Part shown: piece after piece, positions 15,990 through 24,991 of the stretch
Layout: each line of letters opens with the position of its first letter
How positions within the stretch are numbered: position 1 is the first letter of the stretch
Assembly (NCBI GenBank): GCA_937916365.1
Contig: CALFSY010000249.1
Coordinates: forward strand, 1 to 43,997
Reading direction: 5' to 3'
DNA from: an uncultured Jannaschia sp.
Lineage (GTDB): Bacteria > Pseudomonadota > Alphaproteobacteria > Rhodobacterales > Rhodobacteraceae
DNA: 43,997 bases
The notes under the pieces: generated by a model
The model's input: the letters and a program-made list of their open reading frames with translations, nothing else
Database searches by the model: none
What the model was told of the DNA's origin: nothing
Position numbers and translations under genes: made by a program

Positions 15990-17132
15990 ATGTTGCCCAA
16001 ATGGTTTAATGATTGGAACAGGAAAAACCCCACCAATGTTTTTGGGCCTGCCATTGCGGTGGCCGCTGTGGGCGGGGCGGTTTTCGTTGCCGTGATGATT
16101 ATCGCCTGGGGTCAACCTTATGCGACGGAATCTATGCAAACCGGCCCACGTGGAACGGGCATGCATGTGGCAGAATTCGCGGCCGATTTGGACAGTGGGG
16201 ATCCCACGATCCTTGATTATTACCAAGATGAACCTTTTATCCCGGAAGATGGGGAACCACTGGCCGGTGACGTATATGAAAATGTCCAGGTTTTGGGGAA
16301 TCTAACCGAGGCGAATTTTACCCGCTTGATGAACGCAATCACGCTATGGGTGGCCCCAGATCAGGGGTGCACTTATTGTCATGCGGGGGCGAATGACGGC
16401 AATTATGCCGATGACGACCTTTATACCAAGGTTGTGGCGCGCTCGATGATCCAGATGACGCAAAACATCAATCAAAACTGGGCCGCCCACGTGCAAGCCA
16501 ACGCCGAGGTGGGGGTGACGTGTTATACCTGTCATCGCGGACAAAACGTGCCAAACAACATTTGGTTCCAGGTGGGGCCGGTCAACGCGGCCACCAATGG
16601 GTGGCCTGCAATCCAAAATCGGGCAACGATGGTATCGAATTTCACGTCGTTACCATCCGATTATTTGGAACATTATCTGCTACAGGCCGAAGATGGCACA
16701 TACCCGCAAATTGCGGTGCATGATTTGGCATCCCGTGTGCAGCAAAACCCGGGCGATCCATTGATCCAACAGGCCGAACGCACCTATGCGTTTATGAACT
16801 ATATTGCGAATTCATTGGGGGTGAATTGTGTGTTTTGCCATAATTCCCGCGCGTTTTACGATGCTGCACAGGTTACGCCACAATGGGCCACTGCGTCGCT
16901 CGGAATTGTGATGGTGCAGGAAATCATCGCCGATTACCTGCTGCCCTTGCAAAATGTGTATCCGCCTGAACGGTTGGGGCCGATCCATGGCGATGCGCCC
17001 TTGGCGGCATGTCGGACCTGTCATCAGGGGTATCAACGCCCGATGCAGGGGTTGAACGTGATTCGCAATTATCCGGAATTGGCGGTTGTGGACGGTGCGC
17101 CGGATTATTCGGTTTTTGAAACGGCAGAATAG
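15990..17132 (+). CDS. pufC: Reaction-centre tetraheme cytochrome c subunit PufC
   Basis: PufC re-reduces the photo-oxidised special pair on the periplasmic side. The 380-residue protein has an N-terminal membrane anchor (VFGPAIAVAAVGGAVFVAVMI region, about residues 17-38) without a lipobox Cys. It has four CXXCH heme-attachment motifs: CTYCH (127-131), CYTCH (178-182), CVFCH (280-284) and CRTCH (341-345). Conserved Met ligands lie in helices before each motif. The gene begins 3 nt after pufM and ends the puf operon. Having pufC instead of pufX is typical of Roseobacter-type phototrophs. Confidence 0.96.
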   Translation: MLPKWFNDWNRKNPTNVFGPAIAVAAVGGAVFVAVMIIAWGQPYATESMQTGPRGTGMHVAEFAADLDSGDPTILDYYQDEPFIPEDGEPLAGDVYENVQVLGNLTEANFTRLMNAITLWVAPDQGCTYCHAGANDGNYADDDLYTKVVARSMIQMTQNINQNWAAHVQANAEVGVTCYTCHRGQNVPNNIWFQVGPVNAATNGWPAIQNRATMVSNFTSLPSDYLEHYLLQAEDGTYPQIAVHDLASRVQQNPGDPLIQQAERTYAFMNYIANSLGVNCVFCHNSRAFYDAAQVTPQWATASLGIVMVQEIIADYLLPLQNVYPPERLGPIHGDAPLAACRTCHQGYQRPMQGLNVIRNYPELAVVDGAPDYSVFETAE

Positions 17133-17273
17133 GGAACGGGTGGGCGTGCATCCATCCTCTCATGTTTTCGCAAAGATAGGCGCGCGTGCGGTGTGATTGT
17201 TGTTACGGATTGCGTGCGCTGTCTTTTCACATTCTTGGTTGCGCCCACGACGTAGGCGTAAAACAACTGCGTC

Positions 17274-17879
17274 TTAAACCAATGTTACACCTGCGGCGTG
17301 CATATCCGATGTGGCGGCGCGTAGCGACCCATTAAGATCAATCGCGCGCGTTAGCGTTGTATGCACATCTACCGCAAATCCCAGGCCTGCCGCATCACGC
17401 GCCGAATAATTCACGCAGAAATCGGTGGCCAGACCAACAAACGTCAGCGCTTCAAACCCCCGCGTGCGCAAATACCCCTCTAACCCTGTGGGGGTGGTTT
17501 TGTCATTTTCAAAAAACGCGGAATAGCTGTCGACCCCACGCCGAAACCCTTTGCGCAGGACTAAATCCGCGCGATGCACATTCAAATCGGGGTGAAACGC
17601 TGCGCCGTAGGATCCTTGCACGCAATGATCGGGCCACAAAATTTGCGCACCATAGGACATTTCGATCATGTCCATCGGGGCTTTGCCTGGATGTTGGCTG
17701 GCAAAACTTTGATGATCGGCGGGGTGCCAATCTTGGGTCAGAATCACCGCCGCAACTGTATCCATCATGGCATTGATACCAGGCACGATCTCATCCCCGT
17801 CGGGCACGGCAAGCGCACCACCAGGGCAAAAATCGTTTTGCACGTCGATAACAATAAGGGCGTGGTTGGCATTGCGCAT
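17274..17879 (-). CDS. pncA: Nicotinamidase / pyrazinamidase
   Basis: PncA hydrolyses nicotinamide to nicotinic acid in NAD salvage. The 201-residue isochorismatase-fold protein has the catalytic triad D12 (VIDVQNDFCPGG), K110 (LVLRKGF) and C155 (GLATDFCVNYSA). Likely metal ligands are D50, H52 (TQDWHP) and H85 (WPDHCVQGS). Length and motifs match the bacterial family. It is convergent with pufC across 141 nt, in which no clear terminator is seen, and divergent from trhO. Confidence 0.95.
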   Translation of the reverse strand: MRNANHALIVIDVQNDFCPGGALAVPDGDEIVPGINAMMDTVAAVILTQDWHPADHQSFASQHPGKAPMDMIEMSYGAQILWPDHCVQGSYGAAFHPDLNVHRADLVLRKGFRRGVDSYSAFFENDKTTPTGLEGYLRTRGFEALTFVGLATDFCVNYSARDAAGLGFAVDVHTTLTRAIDLNGSLRAATSDMHAAGVTLV

Positions 17880-17955
17880 ACGAAACTCCGGTCTAGGTCA
17901 CATAATGTCTTATCTATGGGTTGAGCCGCGCGGCACAACGTTTTATCGCGCAGGT

Positions 17956-18864
17956 ATGATAATCATCGCCGCATTATATAAATTCGTGCCTTTCCCAAAT
18001 CCCGCCGACCTCTGCGGGCCATTGGCCAGGCTATGCGCGCAGCAGGGCGTGAAAGGCACGCTTTTGTTGGCGGATGAGGGAATAAACGGCACAATCGCGG
18101 GATCGCGGGCAGACATCGACGCAGTTATGGCGCATATCCAGGCCTTTCCCGGGTGCGATAATTTAACATGGAAAGAAAGCCAAACCGCAACCATGCCTTT
18201 TGGCCGGATGAAGGTGCGCCTGAGGCCCGAAATTGTAACCATGGGGGTGCCCGGCACGAACCCCAGCAAAGATGGGGGAACGCATGTTGCGCCTGTGGCA
18301 TGGAATGCTTTGATCCAAGCGCCCGATGTGGCCGTGATTGATACACGCAATGCGTATGAGGTTGCCATCGGCACATTTACGCGCGCTATTAACCCCGAAA
18401 TCGACACCTTTCGCGATTTTCCCGCTTGGTGGCAGGCCAACAAGGTGCGTTTTCATGCAAAAAAAATCGCAATGTTTTGCACCGGCGGCATTCGATGCGA
18501 AAAATCAACCGCCTATTTGAAAATGCAAGGCGTTGAAGAGGTATATCAACTTAGCGGTGGCATTTTGAAATACCTTGAACAGGTGCCCGCGGATCAAAGC
18601 CTGTGGAAAGGCGGATGTTTTGTGTTTGACCGCCGCGTGGCCGTGACCCATGGGGTGGTGCCGTTGCCGTATACATTATGCCATGCCTGCCGCGCACCGT
18701 TGACACCACAAGATCGGCAGAGACCTGAATTTGAAGATGGAGTGCAATGCCACCGGTGCATTGATTCTTATTCATCGGCCGACCGTGCGCGGTTTCGCGA
18801 ACGGCAGCGACAGATGATTTTGGCCCGGGCGCGGGGAAAACCCCACATTGACGGTATTTCATAA
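17956..18864 (+). CDS. trhO: tRNA uridine(34) hydroxylase TrhO (rhodanese-domain protein)
   Basis: TrhO (YceA family) makes 5-hydroxyuridine at position 34 of tRNAs, the oxygen-dependent route to cmo5U/mo5U modifications. The ~302-residue product has the N-terminal acylphosphatase-like domain (LADEGINGTIAG, 38-49), a rhodanese domain with active-site C175 in CTGGIRCEKS, and a C-terminal Cys-rich segment (CHACRAPLTPQD, CHRC). The start at 17956 gives MIIIAALYKFV, close to relatives; in-frame starts further upstream overlap the divergent pncA region and lack support. It is apparently monocistronic. Confidence 0.92.
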   Translation: MIIIAALYKFVPFPNPADLCGPLARLCAQQGVKGTLLLADEGINGTIAGSRADIDAVMAHIQAFPGCDNLTWKESQTATMPFGRMKVRLRPEIVTMGVPGTNPSKDGGTHVAPVAWNALIQAPDVAVIDTRNAYEVAIGTFTRAINPEIDTFRDFPAWWQANKVRFHAKKIAMFCTGGIRCEKSTAYLKMQGVEEVYQLSGGILKYLEQVPADQSLWKGGCFVFDRRVAVTHGVVPLPYTLCHACRAPLTPQDRQRPEFEDGVQCHRCIDSYSSADRARFRERQRQMILARARGKPHIDGIS

Positions 18865-18913
18865 CCCACCAATATATGCTTTTGCCCCTGCACATGCCGT
18901 GCGCGTTTAGGCG

Positions 18914-19981
18914 TCACGACGGGTGGTGGTGCTCCAACAAATTCTTATAAATGGCGTTGATGGCGGCGACCTCCCCCGCAATGGGGAAATTTTTGGTGAT
19001 GTGCGCGCGTGCGGCGTCGGCCCGCCGTGCGCGTTCGGCGGGGTTATCAAAATAATATGCCGCTGCGGTGGTCATCGCGGCCACGTCCCCGGGTGGAACC
19101 AACGCGCCGGTTACACCATCAATCACCAATTCCTCAAACGCGCCCACGCGCGTGGCAATCGTAGGCACGCCGCAGGCCATGGCCTCTAACGGGGTTAGCC
19201 CGAACCCCTCCCACCGTTGGGGGGCAATAAATAAGTCTAACGCGCGATACCAATCGGCGACGGCGTCCACCGGCACTTCGGGGACGAACCGGATGCGGTG
19301 TGCCATCCCATGATCGGCCACCTTGGCCTGCAGATCTTTTTCAAAGCGCCGGTGCCCTTCGGTTGCGCGCCCCATGACGATGGCCGTGACATCGGGTCGG
19401 TCGCGTAAAACGTGTATCATAGCATCAACAAATACATCCGTTCCCTTTTGGGCCCGTATGCGCCCAAAACATCCCACCAACAGCCCGGGCGGCATGTTTA
19501 AGGCCGATTTTATCATGGCCCGATTAGCAGGCGGCGAAAACTGTTCTATATCAATGCCATGCAGAATTACTGTTGAGGGCCGTTTCAGGTATCGGGCGGT
19601 GTTAGCGGATGTGGAAATCACCGTGTCCATTTGCCCGATTAACCATTTTGAATATGCCGTATGGTCGCGTTGCGAGGCAGATGTGAACAGAAGTTTTAAG
19701 TTTTTACGCAAGATATATTTTAAGATGATGCCAACCAGCATTTCGGAATTTCGCCGCGCATGCCAAACACGCGCGCCTGAGGGGCCATTGCGCGACATGG
19801 CAATAACATCGCGCATCTTTATGTGTGGCACATGGGGGGGTAAATTGGGCGCAACCACAGCGATTGCCATCGTCGCGTGTTGCAGTGGCACCAGGCGCAC
19901 GATGGTGGCTGTTACACCGGATAAGCGACGTTTGAAATTTGGTGCAATAATGTCAATCTGACCTGCATTCAAATTATCCAT
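18914..19981 (-). CDS. Glycosyltransferase family 4 protein
   Basis: This GT-B fold glycosyltransferase has about 355 residues. The C-terminal nucleotide-sugar domain shows GCFGRIRAQKGTDVFVDA (phosphate-binding region) and the E-x7-E motif in QRWEGFGLTPLEAMACGVPTIAT, followed by GAFEELVIDGVTGALVPPGD. The N-terminal acceptor domain includes ISTSANTARYL and VILHGIDIEQFSPP. The acceptor sugar is unknown; a role in lipopolysaccharide or surface-polysaccharide synthesis is likely from the family. Start 19981 (MDNLNAG) has AAGG 9 nt upstream; an in-frame ATG at 19999 would add six residues. It stands alone, divergent from the barrel protein gene. Confidence 0.88.
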   Translation of the reverse strand: MDNLNAGQIDIIAPNFKRRLSGVTATIVRLVPLQHATMAIAVVAPNLPPHVPHIKMRDVIAMSRNGPSGARVWHARRNSEMLVGIILKYILRKNLKLLFTSASQRDHTAYSKWLIGQMDTVISTSANTARYLKRPSTVILHGIDIEQFSPPANRAMIKSALNMPPGLLVGCFGRIRAQKGTDVFVDAMIHVLRDRPDVTAIVMGRATEGHRRFEKDLQAKVADHGMAHRIRFVPEVPVDAVADWYRALDLFIAPQRWEGFGLTPLEAMACGVPTIATRVGAFEELVIDGVTGALVPPGDVAAMTTAAAYYFDNPAERARRADAARAHITKNFPIAGEVAAINAIYKNLLEHHHPS

Positions 19982-20138
19982 AAATCTAAACCTTGACATC
20001 CTGCATTTTTGGAATGACTTTGCTTAAAGTAAATCTAGTATTAACTACACCCTAAAACCCATACAAATGGTGTCTATATGTCAAAAAATTGCCTGTATCA
20101 TTGTTTGAACAAGATCACTTGTACTACGCAATATACCA

Positions 20139-20144
20139 TATAAT
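20139..20144 (+). promoter_or_regulatory. Possible -10 box for the outer-membrane barrel gene
   Basis: A perfect TATAAT occurs 78 nt before the ATG of the barrel protein, within a 240-nt AT-rich intergenic region that contrasts with the GC-rich genes. A convincing -35 at 16-18 nt is not visible, so the assignment is tentative. Confidence 0.35.
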
Positions 20145-20222
20145 TAACCGCGAAAACGCCTTAGTTTAGTCAAATTTACTCTTTACACCTCTAACCACAA
20201 CTAAATCTACCCGAGGCTAGAC

Positions 20223-20813
20223 ATGAACAGAAACATATCACTTTTGGCAATGGTTTTTGCCTTTTTGGCCGGTCCGGTCTGGGCGGCAGGTGCGATTCGC
20301 CCTGCGGCAAGCGACCCCGTCGTTATTCCACCCCCGGTCAACCTATCCACCTCTGATTGGACTGGTTTTTCAACCGGTCTTCAGCTTGGTTATGGTAACG
20401 CTGACGCAAGCGGCGCAGTAACCGCAGATGGGGATGGTCCCCTTTATGGTTTGCGCGGCTATTATGACTACGATTTCGGCAATTTCGTGTTGGGTGGTGG
20501 CCTTCAATTTGATGGTGCAGACATTGATGTTGGATCTGCAACAACGATCGAATCTGTTCTGCGCTTGGCCGCACGTGCCGGTGTCGACCTAGATCGTAAC
20601 TGGCTTTACGGCACATGGGGTGCCGCACGCGCGAGCACATCAACAGTAGGTGATTCTGTAGGTTACTTCCTAGGTGCAGGGTATGAGGTTTTCCTCGGTC
20701 AGTCCCTGACCGCAGGGGCAGAGGTGTTGTATCATCGCTTTGAAGATTTCGATCTGAACAACCTAGATGTAGAAGCAACAACTGTTGGCCTATCGTTGAA
20801 CTATCGCTTTTGA
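20223..20813 (+). CDS. Outer-membrane beta-barrel protein
   Basis: The 196-residue protein begins with a signal peptide (cleavage likely after GPVWA). Alternating amphipathic strands follow, typical of a small 8-stranded barrel: WTGFSTGLQLGYGNAD, LYGLRGYYDYDFGNFVLGGGLQFDG, GYFLGAGYEVFLGQ, LTAGAEVLYHRFEDF, VGLSLNYRF. The final Phe is the usual BAM-recognition residue. It resembles the OmpA-like/porin-family opacity proteins of Rhodobacterales. The function is not known. GAGG precedes the ATG and a strong intrinsic terminator follows. Confidence 0.85.
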   Translation: MNRNISLLAMVFAFLAGPVWAAGAIRPAASDPVVIPPPVNLSTSDWTGFSTGLQLGYGNADASGAVTADGDGPLYGLRGYYDYDFGNFVLGGGLQFDGADIDVGSATTIESVLRLAARAGVDLDRNWLYGTWGAARASTSTVGDSVGYFLGAGYEVFLGQSLTAGAEVLYHRFEDFDLNNLDVEATTVGLSLNYRF

Positions 20814-20851
20814 TGGGGGGGCACTATGCCCTAGTCATAAGCCTATCACAT

Positions 20852-20893
20852 AAAAACGCCTTTTGGATGATGAATCCGAAGGGCGTTTTTTTT
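20852..20893 (+). terminator. Rho-independent terminator after the barrel gene
   Basis: AAAAACGCC (20852-20860) pairs with GGCGTTTTT (20882-20890), extended by inner pairs including GGAT/ATCC, and is followed by a run of eight T (20886-20893). The A-run on the other side would let it also serve the convergent hemE transcript. Confidence 0.88.
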
Positions 20894-20938
20894 AAGGTAT
20901 GAAGCCGCTTTGACGTGACCAAATCTCATAAGGTGGTT

Positions 20939-21985
20939 TTAACGCCCCCGAAGTGCGTCCAACAATGTATGAACATGATCCGGGTTCGCATCGGGCGTAA
21001 TACCATGGCCAAGATTAAAAATATGTGGTCCACTTTTAAGTGCATCCATAATAGCCCTTGTTTCATCCACCAAAGCCTGCCCACCGGTTACCATATGTTT
21101 GGGGTCTAAATTCCCCTGCACGCAGCTATCGGGTTGCAAATAATCGGCCGCCCACGTGGGGTTGATTTTGGCATCTATGGCCACACATTCCACCCCTGTT
21201 GCCCGCGCAAATCCGATGTAAGCATCCCCTGCCTCGCGCGGGAATGCAATGATCGGTAAATCCGGATGGCGCGATTTTAATGTGGCGACAATGCGTTTCA
21301 CCGGCTCCATGGCATAGCGCCGAAAATCATCCCCCTTTAGCGATCCTGCCCAACTGTCGAACAGTTTGATGATTTCTGCGCCCGCTTGCACCTGTTGGTC
21401 CAGGTATTCGATTGTCGCATCGGTTAATAGGTCGATCAGAGCGTTGAATGTGGCCACATCCGTTTGGCGCAAGGTGTGGGCAGGGCCTTGATCAGGGGTG
21501 CCGCGTCCGGCGATCATATAAGTGGCGACAGTCCATGGCGCGCCGGCAAAACCAATTAATGCCGTGTCAGCAGGCAATTCGTTCGATAAGGTGCGCACGG
21601 TGTCGTAAACCGGGGCAAGGTGATCGTGAATATCATCTTTCCCCTTTAGTTGTGCCACATCAGACGCGGTTGTTGTGGTTGACAATCGTGGCCCTTCGCC
21701 TGTGACAAACCATAAATCTGCGCCAAGTGCATGGGGCAGCAAAAGAATATCTGCAAACAAAATTGCCGCATCAAATCCATATCTGCGGATGGGTTGCAAT
21801 GTAACCTCAACCGCCAAATCGGGGGTGTAACATAGCGATAAAAAATCGCCGGCCTGGGCGCGCGTGGCGCGGTATTCCGGTAAATATCGCCCCGCTTGGC
21901 GCATCAACCACACCGGCGGTGTATCCATGGATTCCCCCGCCAGGCTACGCAGAATTTTTTTGGTTTTGGGCATAGTTTGGGCCAT
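20939..21985 (-). CDS. hemE: Uroporphyrinogen decarboxylase HemE
   Basis: HemE decarboxylates the four acetate side chains of uroporphyrinogen III to give coproporphyrinogen III, shared by heme and bacteriochlorophyll synthesis. The 348-residue protein has the signature TPPVWLMRQAGRYLPEYR near the N-terminus (about residues 22-39), the DILLLPHALGADLWF substrate-binding region, and GFAGAPWTVATYMI. The C-terminal GNLDPKHMVTGG and GHGITPDANPDHV complete the family pattern. It is divergent from hemC across 94 nt that contain a TGT-N12-ACA site. Confidence 0.97.
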   Translation of the reverse strand: MAQTMPKTKKILRSLAGESMDTPPVWLMRQAGRYLPEYRATRAQAGDFLSLCYTPDLAVEVTLQPIRRYGFDAAILFADILLLPHALGADLWFVTGEGPRLSTTTTASDVAQLKGKDDIHDHLAPVYDTVRTLSNELPADTALIGFAGAPWTVATYMIAGRGTPDQGPAHTLRQTDVATFNALIDLLTDATIEYLDQQVQAGAEIIKLFDSWAGSLKGDDFRRYAMEPVKRIVATLKSRHPDLPIIAFPREAGDAYIGFARATGVECVAIDAKINPTWAADYLQPDSCVQGNLDPKHMVTGGQALVDETRAIMDALKSGPHIFNLGHGITPDANPDHVHTLLDALRGR

Positions 21986-22045
21986 TTCAACAAAGACAAC
22001 AGGCCGTATAAAGGCCCCGCATCATCGGTGATACGCAAACCTAAT

Positions 22046-22063
22046 TGTCACGTGTCATGGACA
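22046..22063. promoter_or_regulatory. PpsR/CrtJ-type operator between hemE and hemC
   Basis: TGT (22046-22048) and ACA (22061-22063) are spaced by exactly 12 nt, with an inner GTGTC/GACAC dyad nearby. PpsR is known to control heme-pathway genes including hemC and hemE in Rhodobacter sphaeroides. The site is 17 nt from the hemC start, so binding would block hemC expression. A single match has some chance probability. Confidence 0.6.
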
Positions 22064-22079
22064 CATATACAAGGGCAAT

Positions 22080-23030
22080 ATGGCCTTTGATCTACCCACA
22101 CCCACACACCCCCTAAAGATTGGCACACGTGGATCGCCCCTGGCCCTGGCCCAGGCGCATGAAACCCGCAATCGTTTGGCCACCGCGTTTGATTTGCCTT
22201 TTGAGGCATTTGATATTCAGATCATTACAACCAGCGGCGACCGTATTTTAGATAAACCTTTGAAAACGGTGGGGGGTAAGGGGCTTTTCACCAAAGAAAT
22301 CGAAGACGCGCTTTTGTCCGGCGATATTGATATTGCCGTGCATTCGATGAAAGACATGCCAACGATGCAACACCCAGGATTGTTATTGGATTGTTTTTTA
22401 CCGCGCGAAGACCCCCGCGATGGTTTTGTGTCGCTGACCCATACGACCCTGTCCGATATGCCGCCGGAGGTATGCATCGGCACATCCAGCCTTAGGCGAC
22501 GCGCACAAATTTTGGCGCGGCGGCCCGATTTACGGGTGGTGGAATTTCGCGGGAATGTGCAAACGCGGCTGCGAAAACTGTCTGATGGTGTGGCGCAGGC
22601 AACGTTTCTTGCCATGGCAGGGTTGCGCCGTTTGGGGATGGCACACGTCGCAAAAACCGCCATTGCGGTTGACGATATGTTGCCCGCCATCGCCCAAGGG
22701 GCCATCGGGCTTGAACGCCGTTCACAGGATCATCGTGCCGCAATGATGTGTGAGGCGGTCCAACACTCCCCCACGGCACAACGCCTGGCGGCGGAACGGG
22801 CGTTTTTGGCAGGTCTTGACGGATCATGCGAAACCCCCATTGCCGGATTGGCAGAATTGTCCGGCGGCACCCTGCGGTTGCGGGGGGAAATCCTGCGTCC
22901 CAATGGATCAGAGGTATTGTCAGACGACCAAACAGCCTCGGTTGAAGATGGCGCCACACTTGGCGCGGTCATGGCGCACGATTTGCGCACCAAAGCGGGG
23001 CCTAGGTTTTTCGATTGGATTACGGCGTAA
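22080..23030 (+). CDS. hemC: Porphobilinogen deaminase (hydroxymethylbilane synthase) HemC
   Basis: HemC polymerises four porphobilinogens into hydroxymethylbilane. The 316-residue protein shows KIGTRGSPLALAQAHE near the start, SGDRILDKPL, the active-site segment ALLSGDIDIAVHSMKDMPT, GTSSLRRRAQ, and C250 in GLDGSCETPIAG, which carries the dipyrromethane cofactor. It is divergent from hemE. The next gene, rfbB, starts 1 nt after its stop, so hemC appears to head a transcript with the dTDP-rhamnose genes. Confidence 0.97.
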   Translation: MAFDLPTPTHPLKIGTRGSPLALAQAHETRNRLATAFDLPFEAFDIQIITTSGDRILDKPLKTVGGKGLFTKEIEDALLSGDIDIAVHSMKDMPTMQHPGLLLDCFLPREDPRDGFVSLTHTTLSDMPPEVCIGTSSLRRRAQILARRPDLRVVEFRGNVQTRLRKLSDGVAQATFLAMAGLRRLGMAHVAKTAIAVDDMLPAIAQGAIGLERRSQDHRAAMMCEAVQHSPTAQRLAAERAFLAGLDGSCETPIAGLAELSGGTLRLRGEILRPNGSEVLSDDQTASVEDGATLGAVMAHDLRTKAGPRFFDWITA

Positions 23031-23031
23031 C

Positions 23032-24093
23032 ATGAAACTATTGGTCACAGGGGGGGCGGGATTTATCGGATCCGCCGTTGTGCGATTGGCCGTAGCGCGT
23101 GGGCATAGGGTGGTCAATGTTGACGCCCTAACCTATGCCGCATGTTTGGATAATGTCGCGTCGGTGGCGCAAAGCTCGCTTTATGCCTTTGAAAAGGCTG
23201 ATATTCGCGACCGCGCAGCGATGGATCGGGTGCTTACCACCCATCGGCCCGATGCGATCTTGCATCTGGCCGCCGAAAGCCACGTTGACCGATCCATTGA
23301 TGGCCCGGGAACGTTTATCGACACCAACATCACCGGAACCTACACGTTGTTAGAGGCCGCGCGCACCTATTGGGCAAACGCAGGCAGCCCGCCGGATTTT
23401 CGGTTTTTGCACGTATCAACGGACGAGGTGTATGGATCGCTTGGCCCAACGGGCTTTTTTACCGAAGATACGCCCCATGCCCCGAACAGCCCATATTCCG
23501 CGTCAAAGGCCGCGTCGGATCATTTGGTGCGGGCATGGTTTGAAACCTATGGGTTGCCCACACTTATCACCCACTGTTCCAACAATTATGGGCCATATCA
23601 GTTTCCCGAAAAATTGATTCCCGTGGTGATTTTGCACGCATGTGCGGGGCAGTCTATTCCGGTTTATGGGGATGGTTTGAACATCCGCGATTGGCTGTTT
23701 GTAGAAGATCACGCCAAAGCGTTGTTGTTGGTGTGTGAACGCGGTGCGGTTGGCGGGCGCTACAACATTGGGGGGCACAACGAAATGCGCAATATCGACC
23801 TGGTGCGCACAATTTGTGGCGTTTTGGATGACCGCAGGCCCACCATGACACCGCATGATCGGCTGATCACGTTTGTGGCCGACCGCCCCGGTCACGACCA
23901 ACGCTATGCCATTGATGCACAACGTATTCACCAAGACCTTGGATGGATGCCATCGGTCACTGTGGCCGAAGGTTTGGCAAAAACCGTCGATTGGTATTTG
24001 GAACATGAACCCTGGTGGCGCGCGCTGCAAAATCGCGATGGGGTTGGCGCACGCTTGGGCCAAACCCAGGGGCAGGCGGGTGGTGCGGGATGA
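23032..24093 (+). CDS. rfbB: dTDP-glucose 4,6-dehydratase
   Basis: RfbB converts dTDP-glucose to dTDP-4-keto-6-deoxyglucose. The 353-residue extended SDR has the NAD-binding VTGGAGFIGSAVVR at the N-terminus, HLAAESHVDRSIDGP, the STDEVYGSLG motif with the catalytic Asp-Glu, the YSASKAASD Tyr-x3-Lys pair, and SNNYGPYQFPEKLIP. ATG 23032 follows the hemC stop directly; the frame is open further upstream only as an overlap with hemC. Its TGA overlaps the rfbD start (ATGA). Part of dTDP-L-rhamnose synthesis for surface polysaccharide. Confidence 0.95.
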   Translation: MKLLVTGGAGFIGSAVVRLAVARGHRVVNVDALTYAACLDNVASVAQSSLYAFEKADIRDRAAMDRVLTTHRPDAILHLAAESHVDRSIDGPGTFIDTNITGTYTLLEAARTYWANAGSPPDFRFLHVSTDEVYGSLGPTGFFTEDTPHAPNSPYSASKAASDHLVRAWFETYGLPTLITHCSNNYGPYQFPEKLIPVVILHACAGQSIPVYGDGLNIRDWLFVEDHAKALLLVCERGAVGGRYNIGGHNEMRNIDLVRTICGVLDDRRPTMTPHDRLITFVADRPGHDQRYAIDAQRIHQDLGWMPSVTVAEGLAKTVDWYLEHEPWWRALQNRDGVGARLGQTQGQAGGAG

Positions 24094-24977
24094 CACTTTT
24101 GGTGTTCGGTAAAACGGGGCAAGTGGCCACCGAATTGGGCCTGGCGGCCGCCGATCATATCACAGCGTTGGATCGCACAGAGGCCGATTTGACCGATCCT
24201 GCGGCCTGTGCGGCGGCGATACGGCGCATCGCGCCCCGCGCCGTCATTAACGCCGCCGCCTATACAAATGTCGATCAGGCAGAGGATAAAGAAGACCTTG
24301 CCACACGCATCAACGCCGCCGCCCCGGGCGCAATGGCTGCGGCCTGCGCCGATCTTGGCATTCCATTGGTTCATCTTTCCACGGATTACGTTTTTTCCGG
24401 CGCAGGCACGGCCCCCTGGCCGCCAGAGGCCGCGATCGCACCCATAGGCGCTTATGGCCGATCCAAAGCAAAGGGCGAGGTGGCGGTGCGCACCGCAGGC
24501 GGGGTTCATGCGATTGTGCGCACGTCTTGGATCGTATCGGCCTACGGCAAAAATTTTGTCAAAACGCTTTTGCGTTTGGGGCCAACACGCGTGGCGTTGC
24601 CCGTTGTGGCCGATCAAACGGGTGGCCCCACCCCGGCACGCGCCATCGCACAGGCATGTCTTAACATTGCGGCGCAACTGATCGTCAGCCCCAATAAAAC
24701 CGGCACCTATCATTTTGCGGGGGCGCCTGATACATCATGGGCCGATTTTGGGCGCGCCATTTTTCGACAGGCCGGTGTGCCATGCGACATTACCGATATT
24801 CCAAGCGCGGCTTATCCCACCAAAGCGATCAGGCCATTAAATTCGCGCCTAGATTGCCGCACAACCGAAGATAAGTTTCAAATTACCCGCCCCGATTGGC
24901 GCGTGCATCTGGCCCATATCCTGACACAGGTACGCGGCACAGATACACATTCATCCATTGCCCCGCCCCCACTTTGA
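24090..24977 (+). CDS. rfbD: dTDP-4-dehydrorhamnose reductase
   Basis: RfbD carries out the last, NADPH-dependent step to dTDP-L-rhamnose. The 295-residue protein has LLVFGKTGQVATEL at the start, INAAAYTNVDQAE, STDYVFSGAGTAPW, and the catalytic YGRSKAKGE with WIVSAYGKNFVKTLLRL. ATG 24090 overlaps the rfbB stop; the frame is open upstream to 24015 but inside rfbB. rfbA follows after 14 nt. Confidence 0.95.
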   Translation: MTLLVFGKTGQVATELGLAAADHITALDRTEADLTDPAACAAAIRRIAPRAVINAAAYTNVDQAEDKEDLATRINAAAPGAMAAACADLGIPLVHLSTDYVFSGAGTAPWPPEAAIAPIGAYGRSKAKGEVAVRTAGGVHAIVRTSWIVSAYGKNFVKTLLRLGPTRVALPVVADQTGGPTPARAIAQACLNIAAQLIVSPNKTGTYHFAGAPDTSWADFGRAIFRQAGVPCDITDIPSAAYPTKAIRPLNSRLDCRTTEDKFQITRPDWRVHLAHILTQVRGTDTHSSIAPPPL

Positions 24978-24991
24978 AATAGGACTTGGTT

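Noticed and set aside
17133..17273. Terminator or pufX-like gene after pufC
   Set aside because: No hairpin with a T-run and no short open frame with a membrane helix was found in these 141 nt.
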